Below, in pieces: positions 13,256 through 21,470 of a DNA stretch of 40,856 nt (position 1 is its first letter; every line of letters starts with the position of its first letter). Below the pieces are notes generated by a model, which did no database searches, had not been told where the DNA came from, and saw nothing but the letters and a program-made list of their open reading frames with translations. Source of the stretch: Tsukamurella conjunctivitidis (GTDB taxonomy: Bacteria; Actinomycetota; Actinomycetes; Mycobacteriales; Mycobacteriaceae); contig NZ_VIGX01000025.1 in assembly GCF_007858475.1 (NCBI RefSeq), positions 1 to 40,856 of the forward strand. Reading direction: 5' to 3'. Both the position numbers and the translations under genes were made by a program.

Positions 13256-14571
13256 GGCGCGGCCCGGGACAACCGGAACAACACACCCGCGAGCGCTACC
13301 AGGATCCACGTGAGGTACCAGACCTGGAGGAAGCCGGACGTGTCGAGGATCAGGGCGATCACCGCGAGTGCCGCCAATGCGCCGCTGACGCCGGAGCCGA
13401 GTTCGGCGGTGGGCCCGTCCGCGGCGGCGGAAGCGCGGACGGCCAGCACGAGTGCCACCGCCAGCGCGACGCAGAAGGCCACGAATCCGACCACCCCGGC
13501 CTCCATCAGTCGCGACAGGTACTGGTTGTCCAGGACCGGTTGCCGGAGCGCCGGATACGCGCCGACACCCTGGCCGACCCATAGGTGCTCCTGCACGTGC
13601 GCGGTCACGTACTCGATCCCCACCTGCCGGGACTTGATCGACGAGTCGGTACCGGACCCCGCGAAGGTCTGGACCAACGCGGAGACGACGTTGATCTGGG
13701 CCGCTATGCCCACGAGAGCGACGACCGCACATCCCACCACCAGACCGGCGAGCCGCCGGATCGGCCAGCGCCAGCACATCACCACGACAGCGGCGATGGT
13801 CCCGACGACGGCGGATCGCGAGACGGTGACCAGGTCGCCCACGACGAGGATCACCAAGCACACCGCCCAGGGCAGCGCCGATGCGCCCCGGGCGCGCGCG
13901 TTGAGGCACAGTGCCGCGGCGAGGGGAATGAGGACCGTCAGGATCGCGCTCAGCTCCAACGGGTGCCCGGCGCTGCCCTGCGGGCGGTCGAGTCCCTCCC
14001 GGGTGGCGTTCTGGACGATGACGAAGTCGTTGGCCTTGGTCAGCCCGGGGATCCGGAAATCCGGGGCGACGTCGATGCCCGTGCCGAACCGTACGAGCGC
14101 GAAGAGCGCGCTCAGCGTGCCGCCGAGAACGAGTCCCGCCAGCACGATCCGTACACCGTGTTCCGAGCGGAGCACCGCCAGTAGCAGGAGCACCACGCCG
14201 ACGAGGCACAGGTCGACCACCACGTACCGGTCCATCGGCATGAGCGCCACGCCCGGCACACCGCGGGCGGTGGCGGCCCCGTACGAGAGGAACGACGCGA
14301 ACACGTAGCCCGAGACCGCGACCACGACGGCCCGATCGGAGACCGGGCGCGCGTTGCCGGTGAGCCACGCGCCGAGCCACACCAGGGCGCCGGCCGCGAA
14401 CAGGGTCTGCGCGAGGCTCATCCCGAAGGTCGCGGGGACGGTGATCGCCTGCCGCATCGAGAGCAGGAAGAATCCGGCGGTGCCCACGAACAGCGCGCCC
14501 GGAGGCCCGAAGCGCTCCAGCCGGGAGGTCAGTGCCGACCCGGCGGCCACCGGGTCCTGAAGCCGCATCAC
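13252..14571 (-). CDS. wzy-like: O-antigen polymerase/ligase-like membrane protein
   Basis: 439 residues from GTG 14571 (an ATG follows at once). About ten to twelve hydrophobic segments span residues 28-435. A large non-membrane loop around 290-335 contains VGQGVGAYPALRQ and DNQYLSRLMEAGVVGF, the conserved end of the WaaL/Wzy family loop (DNxYLxxLxExGxxG). SRSA at about residue 240 is also typical. It would polymerise lipid-linked repeats, or ligate glycan, on the outer face of the membrane. It overlaps its neighbours by 4 bases on both sides (Wzz-like upstream, lipoprotein downstream). Confidence 0.8.
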   Translation of the reverse strand: MMRLQDPVAAGSALTSRLERFGPPGALFVGTAGFFLLSMRQAITVPATFGMSLAQTLFAAGALVWLGAWLTGNARPVSDRAVVVAVSGYVFASFLSYGAATARGVPGVALMPMDRYVVVDLCLVGVVLLLLAVLRSEHGVRIVLAGLVLGGTLSALFALVRFGTGIDVAPDFRIPGLTKANDFVIVQNATREGLDRPQGSAGHPLELSAILTVLIPLAAALCLNARARGASALPWAVCLVILVVGDLVTVSRSAVVGTIAAVVVMCWRWPIRRLAGLVVGCAVVALVGIAAQINVVSALVQTFAGSGTDSSIKSRQVGIEYVTAHVQEHLWVGQGVGAYPALRQPVLDNQYLSRLMEAGVVGFVAFCVALAVALVLAVRASAAADGPTAELGSGVSGALAALAVIALILDTSGFLQVWYLTWILVALAGVLFRLSRAAP

Positions 14572-15338
14572 GCCACTGGCTGCGACCGGGCCGAGCCCTC
14601 CGCGTCGGCGGGAGGATCGTCGTCGGTGTCGGCCGCGTCGTCGGCGACTACTGCGTCGGCGGGAACGGCAGCGTCAGTGTCTACGGCAGAGTCGGCGTCC
14701 GGCTCACCGTTCCGGCGTCCGCGCAGCACGTCGGCTGCGGCACCCACCAGCAGCAGGACGAGGACGGTCCCCAGCAGCCCGCCGGACGCGTATCCGACCG
14801 CGGCCCGCAGCGCGCTTCCGCTCACCGCGGCCCCGTCCGTCGGCTCCACGGGCACCCGGAGATCGGCGAACGTCCCGTCCACCACGCCGGCCTCGCGCTG
14901 CATCCGCTGCAGCCGGTCGCGCATGAAATCGATCAACGCCGTCGCCCCGCGCCGCGCCGCCTCCGGGTCCGGAGCCGACACCGAGAACGTGACCTGCGGC
15001 GACAACTGGGCGTAGTTGGCCGCGTCCCCCGCCACGGTGGACAGCTGATAGTCGGGCGACGCGCCCGCCTTGGCGACCGCATCGCGAGCCTCGTCGCGCT
15101 CGGCGGCGGTCGCGAGAACGTACGCCAGCTGCGCGGTACTGGCGACGTTGACGAACGGATTCAATCCGGCGTCCCGGTTGCCCGCCCCCGGCGGGATGAC
15201 GACGACGGCCGAATTCGTCACGTAGTGCGTCGAGGTGGACGACCACCCGAACACACCCGCGGCGACGGTGACGACCAGCACGGCCAGCACCGCCAGCCGG
15301 CGCGCGAGAATCGTCCGAACGAATCCTGCGACACTCAT
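14568..15338 (-). CDS. wzz-like: Wzz-like polysaccharide chain-length/co-polymerase protein
   Basis: 256 residues from ATG 15338, RBS GAGGGAAG. A TM helix at residues 12-33 is followed by an extracytoplasmic region with helical, Ala-rich segments (to about 175), a second TM at about 178-203 and an acidic Asp-rich tail (residues 215-250). Two TMs flanking a periplasm-side domain are the signature of Wzz polysaccharide co-polymerases. No C-terminal BY-kinase is fused. It is the first gene of a three-gene operon with the polymerase and the lipoprotein, divergent from the GNAT-WecG gene. Confidence 0.7.
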   Translation of the reverse strand: MSVAGFVRTILARRLAVLAVLVVTVAAGVFGWSSTSTHYVTNSAVVVIPPGAGNRDAGLNPFVNVASTAQLAYVLATAAERDEARDAVAKAGASPDYQLSTVAGDAANYAQLSPQVTFSVSAPDPEAARRGATALIDFMRDRLQRMQREAGVVDGTFADLRVPVEPTDGAAVSGSALRAAVGYASGGLLGTVLVLLLVGAAADVLRGRRNGEPDADSAVDTDAAVPADAVVADDAADTDDDPPADAEGSARSQPVA

Positions 15339-15474
15339 ACTTCCCTCTATCTTCTCGGTCGGAGCGGGCCGGGATCGACACCCCGCACGGGTCCGGCCGG
15401 CGCTCGTCCGGGACCGTCGCGCCCGGAGACGCGACCCGGTTCGGGTCGCACAGTGACGCAGCCGACACGCACTT

Positions 15475-15486
15475 TACTATGATGCA
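15475..15486 (+). promoter_or_regulatory. -10 box placed for a leaderless transcript
   Basis: TACTAT at 15475-15480 ends 6 bases before ATG 15487, the spacing expected when transcription begins at the start codon. It lies in the 148-base gap between the divergent wzz-like and GNAT-WecG genes; the rest of that gap shows no gene. Confidence 0.45.
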
Positions 15487-16917
15487 ATGTCCTGGATCCG
15501 AGGCCGCCCCGCGGCCTTCAGAGGCGCCCGCGAGGCGACCCTGCGCGCTGGTTCCACCGAGTACTCCGTGCGGCGTCCCCGGATCCGGGACTACCCGCAC
15601 TGGCGGAGGACGCGGATCGACGAAAAGGCACGGCTTGCAGCCGCCTTCGGGTCCCCGGACGCGGACTGGCCCGACCTCCACTCACCGTCCGCGTGGGTGG
15701 AGTGGGTCACGTCCGTCCGGAGCGCGGCGCGGCGGCGCGAGGCACTGCCGTTCGTGCTCCTCGAGCACGGCGCCGACGGTCCCCGCTTGGTGGGCGAGAT
15801 CGGCGTGGGCGCCGTCGACCCGCGCACCGGAACCGGCGAACTGTACGCGTGGGCGGTCCGCACCGCCCCCGAGGTCGTTCCGTGGGCGGTGGCGCAGGTG
15901 ATCTCCCGGACCTTCGACCCGCCGTTCGCATTGGACCGGATCGTCGCCCCGACGGCGCGCGGCAACAGATCGGTGCACCGAGCGCTCGAAGTCCTGCGGT
16001 TCGAACACCGTGCGACTCGGCGACGGTTCCGCATGTACGCCGGCGAGCCGACCGATCACGACCTCTGGGTCATGGACAACACCCCCGACAACCGTGCCCG
16101 AATCCGGAGGCTCGCAAAGATGAAGACCACGCCCGTCATGCGGATCGACGACACAGTCGTCGTGAGGATGACCCATACCGAGGTCATCGACCTGGTGGAG
16201 CGCCGCGCCGCCGAACCGAGCGGCGCCCCGCTCGCGCTGTGCTCCGCGAACCTCGACCATCTGCATCACTTCCGGCCGGGCCGGCACCGCCTGGGCCGCG
16301 ACGTCGACTGGGTGGTCGTCGCCGACGGTGCCCCCATCGCCCGGCGGGGGGCCCACCTCGCCGGCACCGATTGGCCGCGGGTCACCGGTGCCGACCTGCT
16401 GCCCGATGTGATCGCATTGTGCGAGGCCCGCGGGTGGCCGATCGGCTTCCTCGGCGGCACCGCCCACGCGCACGGACTGCTGCGCGACGCCCTGCACCGG
16501 GACCATCCGGGCCTCTCGGTCGCGGGGTACTGGTCCCCAGAGCGTGCCGAGCTCGACGACCCGGTCTCCGGGGCGCGCATCGCGGACGAGATCCGGTCGG
16601 CAGCGCCGACGGTGCTCGTGGTCGGCCTCGGCAAACCCCGTCAGGAGCAGTGGATCGACGATTGGGGGACACGCTCCAGCGCGGCAGTCCTCCTGCCCTT
16701 CGGCGCGGCCGCCGACTTCGTGGCCGGGACCGTCGAGCGTGCCCCCGAGCGGTGGCAGCGGAGTGGCCTCGAATGGCTCTACCGGCTGCAGCAGGAGCCT
16801 CGGCGCCTGGCCCGCCGCTACCTGATCCAGGGCCCTCCGGCGCTGGCGCGGCTCCGCGCCGCCACGATCGGGGAGATCACATCGCCCGCAGCATTCGAGC
16901 CAGGTGATCGGCCATGA
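15487..16917 (+). CDS. GNAT acetyltransferase fused to WecG/TagA/CpsF glycosyltransferase
   Basis: 476 residues from ATG 15487. Residues 25-190 resemble a RimJ/RimL-type GNAT (RRPRIRDYPHWRRTR, LVGEIGVGAVDPRTGTGEL, the NRSVHRALEVLRF acetyl-CoA end). Residues 215-460 are a complete GT26 WecG/TagA/CpsF domain (ADLLPDVIALCEARGWPIGF, GLGKPRQEQWI, PFGAAADFVAGTVERAP, GLEWLYRLQQEPRR). GT26 enzymes add an amino sugar such as ManNAc(A) to a lipid-linked sugar on the cytosolic face. The GNAT part could acetylate an amino sugar or the acceptor. Its 3' end overlaps the convergent GT gene by 41 bases. The fusion is uncommon as far as I know. Confidence 0.85.
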   Translation: MSWIRGRPAAFRGAREATLRAGSTEYSVRRPRIRDYPHWRRTRIDEKARLAAAFGSPDADWPDLHSPSAWVEWVTSVRSAARRREALPFVLLEHGADGPRLVGEIGVGAVDPRTGTGELYAWAVRTAPEVVPWAVAQVISRTFDPPFALDRIVAPTARGNRSVHRALEVLRFEHRATRRRFRMYAGEPTDHDLWVMDNTPDNRARIRRLAKMKTTPVMRIDDTVVVRMTHTEVIDLVERRAAEPSGAPLALCSANLDHLHHFRPGRHRLGRDVDWVVVADGAPIARRGAHLAGTDWPRVTGADLLPDVIALCEARGWPIGFLGGTAHAHGLLRDALHRDHPGLSVAGYWSPERAELDDPVSGARIADEIRSAAPTVLVVGLGKPRQEQWIDDWGTRSSAAVLLPFGAAADFVAGTVERAPERWQRSGLEWLYRLQQEPRRLARRYLIQGPPALARLRAATIGEITSPAAFEPGDRP

Positions 16918-17938
16918 CCTCCGTCGTGAACCGCTCCCGGACTCGCGCTGCCGCCAGCCGCCCCATCTCGATCCGGCGGTCGTCGTCGGCGAGCAGTTCC
17001 TCGGTGGCCCCGGCGAACGCGTCGACGTCGCCTGCCAGCACCAGGAGGCCGGTTTCCCCGTGGTCCACGTAATCCGCTACGCCGGGGTTCGCGGTCACCA
17101 CGACCGGCCTGCCGCTGGCCATCGCCTCGAGCACGACAGTCAGGCCCGACCCGGTGACCGTCGGGTGCAGCGCCACCGCGGCGACCGATGCCCGGCGGTA
17201 CACGTCCCGGATGCGTCCGTTCAAACGCTCCGTGTGCAGCGTGACCAGGCCCTCGGGCGCCTGGAAGGGCAGGCCGGACGCGAGTTCGAGACGTACCTCC
17301 GGACGCCGGTCCCGGACGGCGCTCACGGCTCGGATCAGCAGCCCGTGGTCGCGGAACCGGTCCTCGCCCGCGCTCATCACCAGGCCGGGTTCGGCGGGGA
17401 GCGGCTGCTCCGTGTAGAAGTCCGTGTCGATTCCGAGAGGTATGAAATGCAGCCGCGATCGGGCCACGCCCCAGTCGGAGTCCATGAGCGGGAGAACGGC
17501 CGAGCACTGGGCCCAGACCGCGGCCGCGCGGGGCAGCGTCCGGGCCGCGAGAGCGCCGTGCACCCGGCCGGCTGCGGCCCGCGTCGTGAGCCAGCCGATA
17601 CCGGCCGCGACCGGCGCACCACCGTCCAGCAGCGCGGGAACACCGGTCCGCTCGTCGTACGCCAGCACCGCGTCGGCGCCGCGACCACGGAAGTGATCGG
17701 CCGCGGCCTCGACGATCTCGTAGCCGTCGGTCCGGTGCCGCACGGCGCGCGCGAGACGCGCGGCGGCGCGGCCGGACCGGCCCGGACCGAAGCCGGCGGA
17801 CGCGAACCGCACGTCCACTCCGCGATCCGTCAGCCGGTGGAGGCCGTACGGTGACCGATCCGGAACCTCCCCGGCGGCATGCCGCCGTGCCCAGTCCGAC
17901 GCCGACAGACCACCCGCCAACGGCACCGTCACCAGCAC
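16877..17938 (-). CDS. GT4-type glycosyltransferase
   Basis: 353 residues from GTG 17938. The N-terminal half begins VLVTVPLAGGLSASDWARRH like a GT-B donor fold. The C-terminal half has FIPLGIDTDFY, then VTGSGLTVVLEAMASGRPVV with the nucleotide-sugar glutamate (E in LEAM), and DHGETGLLVLAGD, as in GT4 retaining enzymes. It likely adds one sugar of the repeat unit on the cytosolic side. It stands alone on the minus strand, overlapping the GNAT-WecG gene at its 3' end and divergent from the flippase gene with almost no gap. Confidence 0.8.
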   Translation of the reverse strand: MLVTVPLAGGLSASDWARRHAAGEVPDRSPYGLHRLTDRGVDVRFASAGFGPGRSGRAAARLARAVRHRTDGYEIVEAAADHFRGRGADAVLAYDERTGVPALLDGGAPVAAGIGWLTTRAAAGRVHGALAARTLPRAAAVWAQCSAVLPLMDSDWGVARSRLHFIPLGIDTDFYTEQPLPAEPGLVMSAGEDRFRDHGLLIRAVSAVRDRRPEVRLELASGLPFQAPEGLVTLHTERLNGRIRDVYRRASVAAVALHPTVTGSGLTVVLEAMASGRPVVVTANPGVADYVDHGETGLLVLAGDVDAFAGATEELLADDDRRIEMGRLAAARVRERFTTEVMADHLARMLRAM

Positions 17939-17940
17939 TC

Positions 17941-19491
17941 GTGCATCCTCTCGAACCGGCCGTGATCGACCTCACGGCGCCCGTTAACGATGGTAACGGT
18001 CCGTCGAACGCGACACTTCGTGGTCGCGCATCGTCGGGTCGGATCGCTCGCGCGTTCGGGCTCCAGGTCGGCGCACGGATGGTGGGCCTGCTCGCGTCGA
18101 TCGTCACGGTCGCGGTCACCACCCGCCATCTCGGCCCGGTGTCGTACGGCCATCTGACGACCGCGATCGTCTTCGTCGGGCTCTGGACCAGCCTCACCGA
18201 GCTGGGCATCGGTGCGGTGATCGTGCGGCGGGTGACCTCCGGCGTGGGGGACTTGACTCACCTCGTCCGGGTGAACGCGGGGCTCTCGCTCGTGTACTGC
18301 GTGCCGCTGACTCTTCTGACCTGCCTCACCGGCTGGGCCGTGTACGGCGACGACCCGCAGGTCGTGTGGATGATCGCCATCGTGGGTGGCACACTGCTGC
18401 TCACCACGCTGAGCTCGTGCTTCCAGCCGGTCTTCCTCACCGACGTGCGGTTCGGTGCGATCGCGGCCTCGGACGTGCTCGGGCGCGTGCTGTCGCTGGT
18501 GGGCACCGTCGTCCTGATCGCGATTCGTGCCGACCTCGTGTGGTTCGCCGCGGTGCAACTGATCCCGCCCGCGGTGGCGCTGCTGGTGCAGGGGATCGTC
18601 GCGCACCGGTTGGTCGGGGTGCGACCGATCTTCTCGGCGAAGGAGAGCTGGCACCTCGTTCGCGAGAGCCTGCCGCAGACCGGAGTCCTCATCGTGGCCG
18701 CGTTGTACTGGCGCGCGGACGGTTTCCTGCTCAGCCTGCTGAGCACGGCCGACCAGGTGGGTGCCTACGGCCTGGCGTACACGATCGCCTTCAACGCCAC
18801 CGTGATCTCCGCGGTGTACCTCACGTCCGCCCTGTCGACCATGACGAACCTGTTCGCCACCGACAAGCAGGCTTTCGCGCGGTTCGCGGAGCGCAGCGTC
18901 GAGGCGCTGCTGTTCATCGGCGCACCCCTCGCGGTCGTGGGAATGATCCTCTCCCCCGGCCTCATCCGCCTACTCGGCTCGGCGGAGTTCGTGGCGGCCG
19001 GCGGGCTCACCCTCGGCCTGCTGTTCGTCGCGGTCGCCGTCACCTTCCTCACCGCGGCCCTCAGCCAGGCGCTGTTCGCCGCACACGATCAGGTGTTCCT
19101 GCTGCGCCTGAACGTCCTGAACCTTCTCGGCAACATCGTGCTCAACCTGGTGCTGATTCCGCACTACGGTGCCGCGGGCGCCGGGATCTCGCTCGCGGTG
19201 AGCGAGCTGATCGGCCTCGTCGTGGCCGGCTGGCGGCTGACCCGCCGCAGCCCGTACCGCACGCCGTGGCGGTTCGGCCTGCACCTCTGCGTCCCCCTCG
19301 CGGCGTCCTCGGCGACCTGCCTCGTGCTGTCCGACCTCCCCGTGCTCGTCACCGGAGCGGCCGCGGCCACCGTGTACCTCGCGGCCAACCTGATCGTCGG
19401 ACCGGTCCACCTGAAGTCCGTGAAAGCCATGTTGACACAACGCGACCCCGCTCCCGCAGGCGAGCCGGGCACAGAAGGGAACGCATCGTGA
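17941..19491 (+). CDS. wzx-like: Wzx-like oligosaccharide flippase
   Basis: 516 residues from GTG 17941; an in-frame GTG at 17851 is possible but would overlap the divergent gene by 88 bases, and GTG 17962 is another option. After a polar N-terminal tail the protein is a chain of about 12-14 hydrophobic helices (ARMVGLLASIVTVAVTTRHL onward) with the PxxYG and GALGVGxA-like spacing (LGPVSYGHLTTAIVF, LIPHYGAAGAGISLAVSE) of polysaccharide transporters in the MATE/MOP group. It would move lipid-linked repeats across the membrane. Its stop overlaps the next start (GTGA). Confidence 0.85.
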   Translation: MHPLEPAVIDLTAPVNDGNGPSNATLRGRASSGRIARAFGLQVGARMVGLLASIVTVAVTTRHLGPVSYGHLTTAIVFVGLWTSLTELGIGAVIVRRVTSGVGDLTHLVRVNAGLSLVYCVPLTLLTCLTGWAVYGDDPQVVWMIAIVGGTLLLTTLSSCFQPVFLTDVRFGAIAASDVLGRVLSLVGTVVLIAIRADLVWFAAVQLIPPAVALLVQGIVAHRLVGVRPIFSAKESWHLVRESLPQTGVLIVAALYWRADGFLLSLLSTADQVGAYGLAYTIAFNATVISAVYLTSALSTMTNLFATDKQAFARFAERSVEALLFIGAPLAVVGMILSPGLIRLLGSAEFVAAGGLTLGLLFVAVAVTFLTAALSQALFAAHDQVFLLRLNVLNLLGNIVLNLVLIPHYGAAGAGISLAVSELIGLVVAGWRLTRRSPYRTPWRFGLHLCVPLAASSATCLVLSDLPVLVTGAAAATVYLAANLIVGPVHLKSVKAMLTQRDPAPAGEPGTEGNAS

Positions 19492-21470
19492 GCGCAGAAC
19501 TGGACCGCGCGTACCTACCGGGCGGGCCCGTCGCGTCCCCGCCGCCGGCGGTACCGACCGCCCGCGAGCTGGCGGTCCTCGTGGTGGCCTACCGGAATGC
19601 GGACGACCTGCGGTCCTGCCTGGACTCGGTGCGCCGCCACCTCCCCGACCATCCGGTGCTGGTGTGGGACAACTCCGGACCGGACTACCCCGGCATCGCC
19701 GACGTGGCGAGCGAGTTCGACGAGGTGCGCTGGCTGTCGAACGGCGCCAACCTGGGCTTCGCCGCCGGCGTGAACCGGCTGGCCACCGAAGTGCCGGAGC
19801 ACGACATCCTGCTGCTCAACCCCGACGCCGTGCTGCTGGACGACCTGTCGCGCACCCGGGAGGCACTGCGTCGCCCGGGCATCGCCGCGGCCGCGCCCGG
19901 GGTCCACGATCCGCACGACGCCGGTGGGCGGCGCCGTCCGTGGGACGTTGCGCACCGTCGGCGCGGCGTCATCCGCGCGCTGGTCTCGCACGCGGGTTAC
20001 GCGGAACGGCTCCGCGGCACCCCGTTCTCCGACCTGTACGGGTCCAGCCCGGATCACATCGACGGCTATCTGACGGGCGCCTGCCTCGCGGTCTCCCGCG
20101 ACGCCTGGACCGCCGTCGGCCCCTTCGACGAGGAGTTCTTCCTGTACGGGGAGGAATCGGATTGGCAGGAGCGGGCCCGGGCAGCCGGCTGGTGCGTGGC
20201 GCTCACCGCCGACCGGGGCGTCGACCACTCGGGGCACGGCACCGTCCGGGGCGATTCCGTGGCGAGCCGGCGCTCCGCCGATCTGCTGCGGGCGAACGTA
20301 GCCCTGAACATCGAGCACGCGTCGGGGCCTCGCGCCGCCGGCGCGTTCCTCGCCGGGCTGGCCGCACTCGACCGCGTCCAGCGTTCCAAGCGGGCCGCCC
20401 GCACCGTCGCGGCCGGCACTCCCGGCCGTCCGGCCGTCGTGATCACCACCAACCGCCTGGTCTTCGGCGGAGCCGAGCGTCAGCACGTCTTGCTCGCCAC
20501 CGAGCTGCAGCGCCGCGGCTACCCGGTCACCATCGTCTGCATGCAACGGTTCGGCCCGTTGATCGGCGAGATCCCGCACTCGATCCGCGTCGTGCGCCAG
20601 CCCTGGTGGGCGCCCGCCCCCGACCTCCCACCCGGGCCGGCCGTGCTGATCAGCGGCGACACCAACACCGAGACCGGCTACGCCTCATTGTGGCGGGCGG
20701 CGGGCAGGGACCGGCGCTGGCTGGTCGCCGCGCACATCCCGCCCGAGCCCGACGGGCCGACGTACTCCGCGGGCCTCGCCGCGGCGATCCGCCGCGCGGA
20801 CGGATTCATCGCGCTGTCCCCGCGGCACTGGGCCGAGGCGACGGCGTTCCAGGATCTCGGCCGGCGGGTGTTCACCGCCCCGAACGGCGTCGCCGGTGCG
20901 GCCACGCTGGACGACGTCCCGGACCGCCCGGCGGTCGCGCCGCGACCCCGCCTCGTGATGCTGTCCCGCATCGTCGAACACAAGAACCCGCACCTGCTGG
21001 TCGAGGCACTCCACGGGCTCCGGCACCGGGATTGGGACCTGTCGATCTACGGCGACGGCCCCGACCGGGAGCGCCTGGAGGCACTCACCCCCGACGACCT
21101 CCGGGACCGCGTGCACTGGCGCGGCTGGTCGCCGGGACCGGATCACGCGCTCGCCGATTGCGACCTGTTGTGCGTGCCCAGCCGGTCCGAGGCGTTCCCC
21201 CTGGTGATCCTCGAGGCGATGGCCCGCAGGGTGCCCGTGGTGGCGTCGTCGGTGTGCGCGGTTCCCGACATGCTCGACGGTGGGCGGGCCGGCGCCCTGG
21301 TGGACGACATCTCCGTCGCGGGGTGGACGGCCGCGCTCGACGACCTCCTCCCCCGCCCGGAGACCTGGCGGGAGATGGGCGAACACGGCTTCGCGCGGAT
21401 GCGGGAGCGGTACACGATCGAGGCGATGGCCGACGCGTACGAGCGCGCCTTCGACGGGATCGCCGAATGA
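19488..21470 (+). CDS. Bifunctional GT2-GT4 glycosyltransferase
   Basis: 660 residues from GTG 19488, overlapping the flippase stop. Residues 25-310 are a GT2 rhamnosyltransferase-like domain (LAVLVVAYRNADDLRSCLDS, NGANLGFAAGVN, LLLNPDA as the metal-site equivalent, DGYLTGACLAVSRDA, FDEEFFLYGEESDWQERAR). Residues 325-655 are a GT4 domain (VITTNRLVFGGAERQHVLLA, PNGV, LSRIVEHKNPHLLVEAL, SRSEAFPLVILEAMARRVPV). One chain could add two successive sugars. Rhamnose or a related deoxysugar is a plausible donor, since rmlABC lie downstream. It overlaps the next gene by 4 bases (ATGA). Confidence 0.85.
   Translation: MSAELDRAYLPGGPVASPPPAVPTARELAVLVVAYRNADDLRSCLDSVRRHLPDHPVLVWDNSGPDYPGIADVASEFDEVRWLSNGANLGFAAGVNRLATEVPEHDILLLNPDAVLLDDLSRTREALRRPGIAAAAPGVHDPHDAGGRRRPWDVAHRRRGVIRALVSHAGYAERLRGTPFSDLYGSSPDHIDGYLTGACLAVSRDAWTAVGPFDEEFFLYGEESDWQERARAAGWCVALTADRGVDHSGHGTVRGDSVASRRSADLLRANVALNIEHASGPRAAGAFLAGLAALDRVQRSKRAARTVAAGTPGRPAVVITTNRLVFGGAERQHVLLATELQRRGYPVTIVCMQRFGPLIGEIPHSIRVVRQPWWAPAPDLPPGPAVLISGDTNTETGYASLWRAAGRDRRWLVAAHIPPEPDGPTYSAGLAAAIRRADGFIALSPRHWAEATAFQDLGRRVFTAPNGVAGAATLDDVPDRPAVAPRPRLVMLSRIVEHKNPHLLVEALHGLRHRDWDLSIYGDGPDRERLEALTPDDLRDRVHWRGWSPGPDHALADCDLLCVPSRSEAFPLVILEAMARRVPVVASSVCAVPDMLDGGRAGALVDDISVAGWTAALDDLLPRPETWREMGEHGFARMRERYTIEAMADAYERAFDGIAE

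Noticed and set aside
12134-14308. A 724-codon plus-strand open frame opposite the lipoprotein and polymerase genes
   Set aside because: Arg/Pro/His-rich with no domain sense; it is the antisense shadow of high-GC genes whose own frames carry clear motifs and overlaps.
13256-14380. Upstream extension of the lipoprotein frame to 924 residues
   Set aside because: It lies inside the polymerase gene; the lipobox signal peptide begins at GTG 13255.
18366-19487. Upstream extension of the GT2-GT4 frame (would make a 1034-residue protein)
   Set aside because: The extension overlaps the flippase gene and is low-complexity Arg-rich; the GTGA overlap at 19488 marks the real start.
19664-21466. A plus-strand frame extending the 21467-22516 gene upstream to 950 residues
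   Set aside because: Arg/Pro-rich shadow of the GT2-GT4 gene; the ATGA overlap gives the true start.
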